Below are positions 1 to 6,767 of a stretch of 13,709 bases of DNA, piece by piece; the first letter of the stretch is position 1; each line of letters starts with the position of its first letter. The notes beneath the pieces were generated by a model that ran no database searches, was not told the DNA's origin, and saw only the letters and a program-made list of their open reading frames with translations. The stretch spans positions 1 to 13,709 of the forward strand of contig CAZNOZ010000048.1 of NCBI GenBank assembly GCA_964574935.1, in the 5' to 3' direction. Origin of the DNA: JBBECE01 sp964574935. GTDB taxonomy: Bacteria; Pseudomonadota; Alphaproteobacteria; Rhizobiales; Devosiaceae. The translations under genes were made by a program, and so were the position numbers.

Positions 1-1690
1 GCGGCTTCTCGTTGGCGAGTTTCGCCCACGGGGCATGGTCCTCACTGAGCCACACCGACGGATCGCTTTCCGGATTCAGCCGCGGGCCGCAGCCGTGATA
101 GACCCCGTTCGACTCGTCGACGGCCTGCATGCGGGCCATGACGTCGTCCATCTGCTCGGCGAGGCGGTTCATCGCCTCCTGCGCGGTAAAGGCGCCGGAG
201 TTGACGTCACCGATGTTCTCCCAGAACAGCTGAGCGAGCTTGGGATAATCCGGCACATTGACGCCGGTCGGGCTCCACGCCACGCGGTCCGGCGAGCGGT
301 AGAACTCGATCATGCCGCCCAGGTTCGGAGCGCGTGCGGTGAAGGAGGCATCCCTGACCGTGCTGTCGCGGACGAAGGTCAGACCAACCTGGCTCTTCTT
401 GACGTCGACGGTCTTGGAGACGACGAACTGGGCATAGAGCCACGCCGCCTTGCGCCGATCGACGGGCGTGGAGTTGAACAGCGTCCACGAACCGACGTCC
501 TGATAGCCGCGTTGCGAGCCTTCCTTCCAGTAGGGGCCGTGCGGTGAGGGCGCCATCCGCCAAAGCGGGGCACCGTTTTCGTCGACGGTGTTGTTGCCCT
601 CGCTACGCGGCGCGACCATGGAAGCGGTGAACGCCGTGTACCAGAAGATCTGCTGGGCCACGTTGCCCTGCGCGAGCGCCGGCAGCGACTGATAGAAGTC
701 GAGGTCAGCGGCTCCCGGAGGCGCGTAGTTGCGCAGCCATTCGTCCCATTTGGAGACCGCATACACGGCCGCGGGGCTGTTGGCGCCGCCACCGCGCGAC
801 ACCGAAGCGCCAACGGGGTTGCAGCTGTCTTCCTCCATACGGATGCCCCATTCGTCGACCGGGCGGCCGTTGGGCTGGCCGACATCGGCCTCGCCGGCCA
901 TCGACAACCAGGCGTCGGTCATCCGCCAGCCGAGGTCGGGCGCACGCTTGCCGTAGTCCATGTGGCCGTAGACGCGAACGCCGTCGATTTCCTGGACGTC
1001 ATTGGTGAAGAAATCGGCGATGTCCTCATAGGCGGACCAATTGACGGGCACGCCCAGATCGTAGCCGTATTTGGCCTTGAACTGCTCCTGCAGGTCGGGG
1101 CGGTCGAACCAGTCCTTGCGGAACCAGTAGAGGTTGGCAAACTGCTGGTCGGGCAGCTGCCAGAGCTTGCCGTCGGGTCCGGTGGTGAACTTGATGCCCA
1201 TGAAATCATTGAGGTCAAGCATGGGATTGGTGACGTCGGCGCCTTCGCCGGCCATCCAGTCGGTCAGATTCACCGCACTTTGCAGGCGCGAATGGGTCCC
1301 GATCAGATCCGAGTCGTTGATGTAGGCGTCGTAAAGATTGCGGTTGGTCTGCATCTGGGTCTGCACGGCCTGCACCACCTCGCCCTCACCGAGGATCTGG
1401 TGATTGACCTTGATGCCGGTGATGTCCTCGAAAGCCTTGGCGAGAACTTCGGCTTCGTAGTGGTGGGTCGGAATGTCCTCCGACAGAACGTTGATTTCCA
1501 GCCCGGCGAACGGTGCCGCGGCCTGCATAAACCACCGCATCTCATCCATCTGCTGGTCTTTGGTCAGCGTCGATGGCTGGAATTCGGAATCCACCCACCG
1601 CTGGGCGGCGGCCTCATCCGCAGCGGCTACCGACGTGCCGAGCCCAAGGATGAGCACGGCCGCCGAGACCGGATACAGTAACTGCTTCAT
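1..1690 (-). CDS. glpV: Glycerol ABC transporter substrate-binding protein (GlpV-like), 3' end outside window
   Basis: The frame opens at ATG 1690, directly after a strong Shine-Dalgarno run (GGAGGAG), and stays open for 563 codons to the left edge. The N terminus is a Sec signal peptide (MKQLLYPVSAAVLILGLG, cleavage probably after SVAAA), so the product should be periplasmic. The mature protein has features I recall from the rhizobial glycerol-binding protein GlpV: an NDSDLIGTH segment, GKLWQLPDQQFANLYWFRKDWF, VPVNWSAYEDIADFF, VYGHMDYGK, WRMAPSPHGPYWK and KTVDVKKSQVGLTFVRDST. The last visible residues are AKLANEK, which in relatives lie roughly 20 residues from the end, so only a short tail is missing. 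The role is to deliver glycerol to an inner-membrane ABC permease. Position just downstream of glpD supports this. In the rhizobial operon I recall, this gene is last, after the ATPase and permease genes, whereas here it directly follows glpD. Confidence 0.9.
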   Translation of the reverse strand, partial: MKQLLYPVSAAVLILGLGTSVAAADEAAAQRWVDSEFQPSTLTKDQQMDEMRWFMQAAAPFAGLEINVLSEDIPTHHYEAEVLAKAFEDITGIKVNHQILGEGEVVQAVQTQMQTNRNLYDAYINDSDLIGTHSRLQSAVNLTDWMAGEGADVTNPMLDLNDFMGIKFTTGPDGKLWQLPDQQFANLYWFRKDWFDRPDLQEQFKAKYGYDLGVPVNWSAYEDIADFFTNDVQEIDGVRVYGHMDYGKRAPDLGWRMTDAWLSMAGEADVGQPNGRPVDEWGIRMEEDSCNPVGASVSRGGGANSPAAVYAVSKWDEWLRNYAPPGAADLDFYQSLPALAQGNVAQQIFWYTAFTASMVAPRSEGNNTVDENGAPLWRMAPSPHGPYWKEGSQRGYQDVGSWTLFNSTPVDRRKAAWLYAQFVVSKTVDVKKSQVGLTFVRDSTVRDASFTARAPNLGGMIEFYRSPDRVAWSPTGVNVPDYPKLAQLFWENIGDVNSGAFTAQEAMNRLAEQMDDVMARMQAVDESNGVYHGCGPRLNPESDPSVWLSEDHAPWAKLANEKP

Positions 1691-1773
1691 TTTCTCCTCC
1701 AAGTCGTGCGCGATTCGTTTTGATTCCGGAGCGAGGCGCACTCGCTCGTCTCCGAATAAAGGGGACTGGGTCG

Positions 1774-1792
1774 GGCCGGCCTTCGCCCGGCC
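1774..1792. other. Small GC hairpin between glpD and glpV
   Basis: GGCCGG (1774-1779) and CCGGCC (1787-1792) form a perfect 6-bp stem around a 7-nt loop in the 160-bp gap between the glpD stop and the glpV start. No U tract follows it in the minus direction, so it is not a classical terminator. A processing or mRNA-stabilising structure that lets glpV be expressed above glpD is a reasonable inference but unproven. Confidence 0.4.
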
Positions 1793-1850
1793 AAGACACG
1801 CGTTCGCGGCGCTGTGCCGGCGACGGCGTCGATATTGACAACGGGCGCGC

Positions 1851-3386
1851 TCATGGCTGGCTCCCGGCAGCGGATTGGCTCTGATCGGGCTGGATCGAGG
1901 CACCCAGAAACGAGGCCAGCGCACCGCGATCGGCGCGCGAAAGGCGCAGTCCGAGCTTGGTGCGCCGCCACAGGATGTCGTCGGGGCTTTGGGCCCATTC
2001 CTGGTTCAACAGGAACCGAACCTCCGCCTCGGTCAGGTCGGCGCCGAAGTTTTGCCCGAGGTCGGCGAGCGAGGTGGCCCCTCCCAGAAGCTGACGGGCC
2101 CGCGTGCCATAGGCACGCGCCAGTCGCCGCAGGTGGGGCGCCGACAAAAAAGGGTAGCTTTGCCTCAGCGAGCGCTCGAGGCTTTCGAATCCGTCAAAGG
2201 GGAAGTCGCCGCCGGGCAGGCTCGATGCGTGGGTCCAGGCCGGCCCCATCGACAGGTGACCCCCCAAATCCGCCAAGGCCTGCTCGGCCAATCGGCGATA
2301 GGTGGTGATCTTGCCGCCGAATACGCTGAGAAGCGGCGCTCCACCTTCCGGCGCGTCGAGTTCGAGCGTGTAGTCGCGCGTCGCCGCCTGAGCGCTGGAT
2401 GTGCCGTCGTCGTAAAGCGGACGAACGCCCGAGTAGGTCCACACGATGTCGTCGCGGTCGATCGGATTCCTGAGGTAGCTGCCGGCTACCTCGAGCAGAT
2501 ACGCTATCTCGTCGTCACGGATTTCGATCCCGGCCGGATCGCCATCATAGTCGAGATCGGTGGTTCCAATCAGCGTGTAGTCGTCCTCGAAGGGGATGGC
2601 AAAGACGATGCGGCCGTCGGCGTTTTGAAAGATGTAGGCGTTGTCGCCCTCGAAAAGCTTCCGCGTGACGATGTGACTGCCCTTCACCAGGCGAACGCTC
2701 TCGGGTCGATTGAGGTTGACGACGTCGGACAGCACGTCGGCGACCCAGGGACCGGCGGCATTGATCAGGCAGCCGGCCCGAACCACCGAGCGCTCGCCGC
2801 TGATCGTGTCCTGCAGCGTCAGCGTCCAGCTGCCGGCGTCGCGTCGGGCGCTGACGCAGCGCAAGCGCGGCCGGATGTCGGCGCCGCGGGCGCGGGCGTC
2901 GATGGCGTTGAGGATCACCAGCCTGGAATCGTCGACGAGGCAGTCGGAGTATTCAAAGCCGCGACGGTATTCGGCCTTCAGCGGTTCACCGGCGGCGTCG
3001 TGACGAAGATCGAGGCTGCGGGTCGGCGGCAGGATTCGGCGGCCGCCCAGGTGGTCGTAAAGAAAAAGGCCGAGCCGGAGGAGCCAGCTCGGCCTCAGGC
3101 CCTTGTGGTGCGGGAGGACGAACCGCAACGGCCGGACGATGTGCGGGGCAGACGAAAGAAGCACCTCGCGCTCGACGAGAGCCTCGCGAACGAGACGAAA
3201 TTCGTAGAATTCCAGATAGCGCAGGCCGCCATGGATAAGTTTGGTCGACGCCGAAGAGGTGGCGCCTCCAAGATCGCCCTGGTCGCAAAGGAAGACCGAC
3301 AGGCCGCGTCCGGCGGCGTCCCGCGCGATTCCACAGCCGTTGATGCCGCCACCAATGATGGCGAGATCGTACTCGGACCCCGACAT
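1851..3386 (-). CDS. glpD: Aerobic glycerol-3-phosphate dehydrogenase
   Basis: This 511-residue protein matches the usual GlpD length of about 500. It oxidises sn-glycerol-3-phosphate to dihydroxyacetone phosphate with FAD and passes electrons to the quinone pool at the inner membrane. The N terminus carries the dinucleotide-binding motif (DLAIIGGGINGCGIARDAAGRG, with GxGxxG spacing around residues 11-16). The GlpD signatures STKLIHGGLRYLE (about residues 47-59), LINAAGPWV and FGGKITTYRRLAE follow in order. The ATG at 3386 is preceded by a purine-rich GGGGGAGGA. The gene lies downstream of glpR on the same strand with a 199-bp gap that holds putative operators, so it probably has its own GlpR-repressed promoter and is co-transcribed with glpV. 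Confidence 0.96.
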   Translation of the reverse strand: MSGSEYDLAIIGGGINGCGIARDAAGRGLSVFLCDQGDLGGATSSASTKLIHGGLRYLEFYEFRLVREALVEREVLLSSAPHIVRPLRFVLPHHKGLRPSWLLRLGLFLYDHLGGRRILPPTRSLDLRHDAAGEPLKAEYRRGFEYSDCLVDDSRLVILNAIDARARGADIRPRLRCVSARRDAGSWTLTLQDTISGERSVVRAGCLINAAGPWVADVLSDVVNLNRPESVRLVKGSHIVTRKLFEGDNAYIFQNADGRIVFAIPFEDDYTLIGTTDLDYDGDPAGIEIRDDEIAYLLEVAGSYLRNPIDRDDIVWTYSGVRPLYDDGTSSAQAATRDYTLELDAPEGGAPLLSVFGGKITTYRRLAEQALADLGGHLSMGPAWTHASSLPGGDFPFDGFESLERSLRQSYPFLSAPHLRRLARAYGTRARQLLGGATSLADLGQNFGADLTEAEVRFLLNQEWAQSPDDILWRRTKLGLRLSRADRGALASFLGASIQPDQSQSAAGSQP

Positions 3387-3438
3387 TCCTCCCCCGCCCG
3401 CGACTTCGTGCCGTCAACCGCACCGTCACGCGTTGGTC

Positions 3439-3525
3439 TTTCGAACGAAACCTATTCGAAACGAATTTCGAAATCAACGCCTCTCTTCCGAAAGGAATAC
3501 GAAACAATTCGCGCAAATCTCGAAA
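3439..3525. promoter_or_regulatory. Phased GlpR operator array upstream of glpD
   Basis: Six CGAAA words on the plus strand begin at 3446, 3457, 3469, 3489, 3500 and 3521, giving spacings of 11, 12, 20, 11 and 21 bp, close to one or two helical turns. Several form inverted pairs: TTTCG-AA-CGAAA (3439-3450), ATTCG-AAA-CGAAT (3454-3466) and the perfect palindrome TTTCGAAA (3466-3473). The TTCG/CGAA half-site resembles the core of the E. coli GlpR operator. The array lies between the DeoR-family repressor gene and glpD, so assigning it to GlpR is a good inference. Confidence 0.7.
3449..3477 (-). promoter_or_regulatory. Possible sigma-70 promoter of glpD
   Basis: On the minus strand TTGATT (3477-3472) is followed after exactly 17 bp by TAGGTT (3454-3449). 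The -35 is good and the -10 matches consensus at only three of six positions. The two hexamers straddle the inverted TTCG/CGAA pairs, so a bound repressor would block polymerase. Confidence 0.4.
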
Positions 3526-3585
3526 GAGCCTTTCCGGCGCTTCGACGCCCTGGGGATCCTGATCTGGCGATGCGGCAGGTTTCGG

Positions 3586-4371
3586 TTAGCGCGCGGTGAT
3601 GTCGGAAGGCTGCGCTTCCACAACGCGAACCCCATGGGTCCGGCAAAGGTCGAAAAGCGGAGCCGACACCATCTGGTCGGTGACGAAAACATCGACTTGC
3701 GAAATGTCACCGATACGGACCGGTGCGGATCGCTCGAGCTTCAACCGGTCCGACACAAGGATGACTTCTCGGGCGTTGCCAATGATGGCTTGGCTCACCC
3801 TCACCTCCCGGTAATCGAAATCGAGTAGCGCCCCTTCCTCGTCAATCGCCGAGGCGCCGATTATCGCGTAGTCGACCTTGAACTGGCGAATGAAGTCCAC
3901 CGCGGCACCGCCAATTATGCCGCCGTCGCTGCGACGCACCGGCCCGCCCGCGACGATCACGTCGATGCGCGGGTGGCGATACAGGATATTAGCCACGTTG
4001 ATGTTGTTGGTGATGACCAACAGGCCTTCGTGATCCAGAAGAGCGCGCGCAACTTCTTCGGTTGTGGTTCCGATATTAACGAACAGCGAAGTGTTGTTGG
4101 GGATGACTTCGGCGGCAGCCGTACCTATGGCGCGCTTTTCGTCTTGCGCGATGAACCGCCGGGCCTCATAGCCGATGTTTTCCACGCTGGAAGCGATCAC
4201 TGCGCCGCCGTGCATACGGGTTAGCAGCCGCCTGTCGCACAAATCGTTGAGGTCCTTGCGGATCGTTTGAGGAGAGACCGAGAAGCGCTCCGCCAGCTCT
4301 TCGACGCCGACCCGGCCTTGGGACCGCGCTATCCCTAAAATCTCCTGACGGCGCAGACTCAGCTCTTCCAT
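3586..4371 (-). CDS. glpR: DeoR-family transcriptional regulator, glycerol operon repressor
   Basis: The 261-residue protein has the standard DeoR layout. An N-terminal winged helix-turn-helix comes first (RRQEILGIARSQGRVGVEEL, then SVSPQTIRKDLNDL, residues about 7-45). The DeoR C-terminal sensor fold with the isomerase-like phosphate loop follows (FVNIGTTTEEVARALL, about residues 96-112; then NNINVANIL and IVAGGPVRRSDGGIIG). In GlpR proteins this domain binds glycerol-3-phosphate, which releases the repressor. Location just upstream of glpD and glpV, with TTCG/CGAA operators in between, supports GlpR over other DeoR members. No comparable operator is seen upstream of its own start, so autoregulation is not evident. 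The Shine-Dalgarno is weak (GTGGGGCG before ATG 4371). Confidence 0.9.
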   Translation of the reverse strand: MEELSLRRQEILGIARSQGRVGVEELAERFSVSPQTIRKDLNDLCDRRLLTRMHGGAVIASSVENIGYEARRFIAQDEKRAIGTAAAEVIPNNTSLFVNIGTTTEEVARALLDHEGLLVITNNINVANILYRHPRIDVIVAGGPVRRSDGGIIGGAAVDFIRQFKVDYAIIGASAIDEEGALLDFDYREVRVSQAIIGNAREVILVSDRLKLERSAPVRIGDISQVDVFVTDQMVSAPLFDLCRTHGVRVVEAQPSDITAR

Positions 4372-4694
4372 CGCCCCACAACGCGGCCGATTGACGTCTC
4401 GGTGGCGGCGGACACCAGGCTAATAAGTGATCGCTGCCGCGCAAATAGATAGGACATTCCGTCACGCCGATCCAAGCACTTTGCCAAATCGCCTTCGACC
4501 GCCGCCACATCGACGGCGCCCACCGTCGAACCAGTCCAACGCAATCGCCACCCCTATACGGGTCTCGCGAACGCTCTCGAGAAAATACTCCCCATATGGC
4601 AGCCGCGCCTGACCGGGGTATGGCTGGGGCGCGAGTGAGGCATGCGGCCAACCAACGGAGTGGTAGGTGGCACCATCGCCATGCCTAGAGCAGC
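4372..4694. other. Intergenic stretch without a recognisable gene
   Basis: These 323 bp lie between the glpR start and the end of the glycosylase remnant. On the minus strand two frames look mildly protein-like in succession: one reads LPYGEYFLESVRETRIGVAI near 4600-4550 and the other reads DLAKCLDRRDGMSYLFARQR near 4480-4420. This could be a frameshifted gene remnant, but I do not recognise a family. The glpR promoter should lie at the left end, but I see no clear -35/-10 pair. Confidence 0.5.
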
Positions 4695-4896
4695 CTAGTC
4701 ACCCAACGCTATTGCAGCCTGAGCCCAAGTCTTGGGAATCGCCGCCCAACGCTCTGGCCACCGCGCCCTGACGAGCGGAGATGGGTGATCCGAAACGAAC
4801 AGCTTCAGGTCTGTCGATTCCATCAGCGGCTGCGCCTTTGCTGCCTTTTGTCCGACAAACACGATTGCTCTCAGTCGCGGCAGCAATGAGATCAAC
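4695..4896 (-). pseudogene. C-terminal fragment of a uracil-DNA glycosylase-like gene, cut by the IS
   Basis: A frame of about 66 codons ends at TAG (4697-4695) and runs upstream into the IS end at about 4896. It reads LISLLPRLRAIVFVGQKAAK and later SDHPSPLVRARWPERW. This resembles the C-terminal part of uracil-DNA-glycosylase-fold proteins: an LPRLR-hydrophobic-VGxKA strand-turn and the conserved HPSP loop that contacts DNA. The N-terminal catalytic half is missing. Sequence on the other side of the IS does not continue the protein in any minus frame, so the gene was lost by more than a simple insertion. No start codon with a ribosome site remains, so it should not make a functional enzyme. 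The family call rests on motif memory. Confidence 0.6.
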
Positions 4897-4951
4897 TGTC
4901 CTTCCCCCCTAAAACTGGGCCACTAAACTGGTTGTGAAGGGGGAACGAGAG

Positions 4952-5239
4952 ATGGCCCGGAAACGGTATTCGGACGAGGACACCCTCAAACTGCTGCGCG
5001 AGATAGAGTTGAGGCTTGCGGACGGTAGCGACGTACAAACGGCATGCCGTGCTGTCGGCGTCAGCGATGCCACCTACTACAACTGGCGGAGACGGTTTGG
5101 CGGGATGGGCAAGTCGCAGCTGTCGTAACTGCGGCGCCTCGAGAAGGAGAACCCCCGGCTCAAGAAGATCGTGGCGGAGCTCGAGTTGGACAAGCTGATC
5201 CTCAAGGAAAGCCTGACCTACCCAAAGCCCAGGGCCTGA
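4952..5239 (+). pseudogene. IS3 transposase OrfA with premature stop
   Basis: ATG 4952 follows a purine-rich AAGGGGGAA. The product begins MARKRYSDEDTLKLLREI and has the helix-turn-helix of the transposase_8/OrfA family (VQTACRAVGVSDATYYNWRR). At 5126-5128 the frame hits TAA, where relatives have a Glu codon (GAA) in a QLSELRRLEKEN segment: a single G-to-T change. Past the stop the same frame continues with the leucine-zipper half (LRRLEKENPRLKK, then ELDKLILKESL) to TGA at 5237-5239. The stop removes the zipper and lies before the region where the -1 shift into orfB should occur. OrfA is truncated to about 58 residues and the OrfAB fusion cannot form without readthrough. This copy is probably immobile on its own. 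Confidence 0.85.
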
Positions 5240-6084
5240 CGACCGAGCAGCTTCGTCAGGTCGTCATCCTTACACGCCAGAAGCTGGCGACCTCGGAGCG
5301 GCGAACCTGCCGGGTGATCGGTCTGGCCCGCAGTTTCCTGCAGTACCGGTCGGCCATCCGGGACGATGACGCCCTCCGGCTGGCGCTGGTTCAACTGGCC
5401 AGGCAGTACGGTCGATACGGCTACCGCAAGATCGCGAAGCTGCTGCGCATCGAAGGCTGGCGGGTCCGTCACAAGAAGGTCGAGCGGATCTGGCGCGAGG
5501 AAGGGCTGCAGCTGCCGCAGCGACACAAAAGGCGGAAGCGGCTCTACCAGAAGGACGGCTCGATCATCCGGCTCCGGCCGATCCATCCGAACCACGTCTG
5601 GAGTATCGACCTCGTCCAAGACAAGCTCGGCAATGGCCGCCGCTACAAGATGCTCGTGGTGCTCGACGAGTTCACCCGCCAGGCGCTGGCCGTGGAGGTC
5701 CGGAGCACGATGACGTCCGACCATGTGCTGGAGGTCCTTTACCGGCTGTTCCTGCGCCACGGAAAACCAAAATACGTCCGCAGCGACAACGGGCCCGAGT
5801 TCGCCTCCGAGGCCATGCAAACCTGGCTCGAACGCGTCGGCGTAAAACCCCTCAGGATCTATCCCGGCTCACCCTGGGAGAACGGACAAAACGAACGCTT
5901 CAACGGCACGCTCCGCCGCGAAGTCCTCGACGCCGAGTGGTTCACCACAACCAGGCAGGCTCACATCGTCATCGATCTCTGGCTCAAGCAGTACAACCAC
6001 TCCCGGCCGCATCAGGCACCGAACATGCGTCCGCCCCTGCTCGAGACTCTAGCCAGAAATGGCCCAGTCGTTGGGGGCTCGACA
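5221..6084 (+). CDS. IS3 transposase OrfB, DDE integrase domain
   Basis: The frame is -1 relative to orfA and reads PKAQGLTTEQLRQVVILTRQ onward. It contains an HTH_21-like region (YGYRKIAKLLRIEGWRV) and the rve catalytic core. The DDE triad is visible: Asp in WSIDLVQDKL, Asp in VRSDNGPEF and Glu in GQNERFNG, with exactly 35 residues between the last two, as expected for DD35E. The C-terminal motif RPHQAPNMRPP follows. No independent start codon is convincing, because in IS3 elements this part is made by frameshifting from orfA; the left boundary is therefore approximate. No stop occurs before the right inverted repeat. The frame runs out of the element to a stop at 6445-6447, so the native stop may be lost or the product extended. 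Confidence 0.8.
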
Positions 6085-6400
6085 GAACTCCCCGCCAGTA
6101 GAGTCAGGATGGCTAACAAAACCTGCCCGACGCGTGGTTGCGCGGCGGCGACCCGAAAAAGGCGTCTTGCCTGGCAACTTGATCGTCTTGAACAATTCTT
6201 TGGCCAAAGGCTCCTCCATCTGCGAGGCCCCCATCATTCGAACGTAGACGGGTGCTCGCATCCACCTCGCGAAGGCCAATGCATGAATAGCCAACCCGTC
6301 CCCACCGGTCGAGCTTGCTTGCCCAATGCTGCTATTGAAACGCCTTGCGTGGAACCAGAATGGAACCACGGACTGCAACCGCAAACTTTCAGCCCAGCCC
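6085..6400. other. Unassigned stretch between IS and tRNA-Gly terminator
   Basis: No gene family is recognisable here. The plus-strand frame is only the readthrough of orfB. On the minus strand an open frame of 120 codons (6411-6049) includes RRFNSSIGQASSTGGDGLAI and VRMMGASQMEEPLAKELFKT, but it runs into the IS end, has no clear ribosome site and matches nothing I know. It may be a remnant truncated by the IS. Confidence 0.4.
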
Positions 6401-6438
6401 TGAAACAGCAAAAGGGCCGCGAAGGCCCTTTTGTTTCA
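6401..6438 (-). terminator. Terminator downstream of tRNA-Gly
   Basis: AAAAGGGCC (6410-6418) and GGCCCTTTT (6424-6432) form a perfect 9-bp stem around the 5-nt GCGAA loop. C6409-G6433 extends it to 10 bp, and an outer TGAAAC/GTTTCA pair (6401-6406, 6433-6438) can close beyond a small bulge. In the minus direction it lies 23 nt past the tRNA CCA end and leaves a U-rich 3' arm. The arms are A/T tailed on both sides, so it could act in both directions. Confidence 0.85.
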
Positions 6439-6460
6439 GTGCTCTAGCGATTCCGAAAAT

Positions 6461-6535
6461 TGGAGCGGGCGATGGGATTCGAACCCACGACCCCAACCAT
6501 GGCAAGGTTGTGCTCTACCCCTGAGCTACACCCGC
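6461..6535 (-). tRNA. tRNA-Gly (anticodon GCC)
   Basis: Read on the minus strand, the 75-nt gene folds into a complete cloverleaf. The acceptor stem is GCGGGTG with CGCCCGC (one U-G wobble), the D arm reads AGCTCAGGGGTAGAGC, and the anticodon stem CAACC/GGTTG encloses TTGCCAT with anticodon GCC (complement at 6501-6503). The T arm GTGGG-TTCGAAT-CCCAT follows. The 3' CCA is encoded (complement at 6461-6463) after discriminator U. The gene faces the decayed IS region, so its 3' end is a plausible integration site for the accessory DNA to the left, but I found no second copy of its 3' end in this window. Confidence 0.97.
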
Positions 6536-6712
6536 ACTCCAACGCGGACCGGTCGAAATCGGCCGACCGCAGTCGCCTATATGGCCAAACCGGATATCGA
6601 ATGCAACCGCTCAGTCGGGCCCTATGGCGGCACGCTTAACGTCGGGCGGCGGGCGCGGCGCGGCATCCGCCGCACCTCCCTTGCGGCCGGGCACAGCCTT
6701 GTCAACGCACAT

Positions 6713-6738
6713 CGATTGGCCCACATAGGGGCCAATTG
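6713..6738. promoter_or_regulatory. Inverted repeat in the leader of the thioredoxin operon
   Basis: ATTGGCCC (6715-6722) and GGGCCAAT (6729-6736) are perfect arms around a 6-nt spacer. A G-U and a C-G pair extend the stem to 10 bp (6713-6738). It ends 29 nt before the ATG at 6768. It could be an operator palindrome or a 5'-UTR hairpin. A TTGTCA hexamer just upstream (near 6699-6704) might be a -35, but the -10 is unclear. Confidence 0.4.
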
Positions 6739-6767
6739 CCACCGCTGTATGCCAGACCGGGTTACCC

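Larger units (their letters stand above)
4897..6084 (+). mobile_element. IS3-family insertion sequence (IS407-like group)
   Basis: The element is about 1188 bp with TG...CA ends. The left end (TGTC, then a C run, then ACTGGGCCA) matches the right end read inward (TGTC, three bases, CCCCC, then ACTGGGCCA), an imperfect terminal inverted repeat of about 25 bp. It contains overlapping orfA and orfB frames, with orfB in the -1 frame as usual for IS3. The flanks give CAAC on the left and GAAC on the right, a near match to a 4-bp target duplication. The boundary could shift by one base, because CTGTC and GACAG also pair at 4896 and 6085. The group assignment rests on the proteins. Confidence 0.85.

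Noticed and set aside
962..1681. 239-codon plus-strand frame over glpV
   Set aside because: It is the antisense of the binding-protein gene, which has a signal peptide, ribosome site and family motifs on the minus strand.
1875..3599. Long open plus-strand frame (574 codons) opposite glpD
   Set aside because: It is a shadow of glpD on the GC-rich opposite strand. It has no recognisable motifs, while the minus strand has full GlpD signatures.
4894..6088. AAC/AAC 3-bp target duplication with IS ends shifted to 4897 and 6085
   Set aside because: It would give mismatched termini (TG at left, AG at right). The TG...CA ends at 4897 and 6084 fit IS3 better, so I kept those with a near-match 4-bp flank.
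6049..6411. 120-codon minus-strand frame between the IS and the tRNA terminator as a real gene
   Set aside because: It runs into the IS end, lacks a ribosome site and has no recognisable family; kept only as an unassigned stretch.
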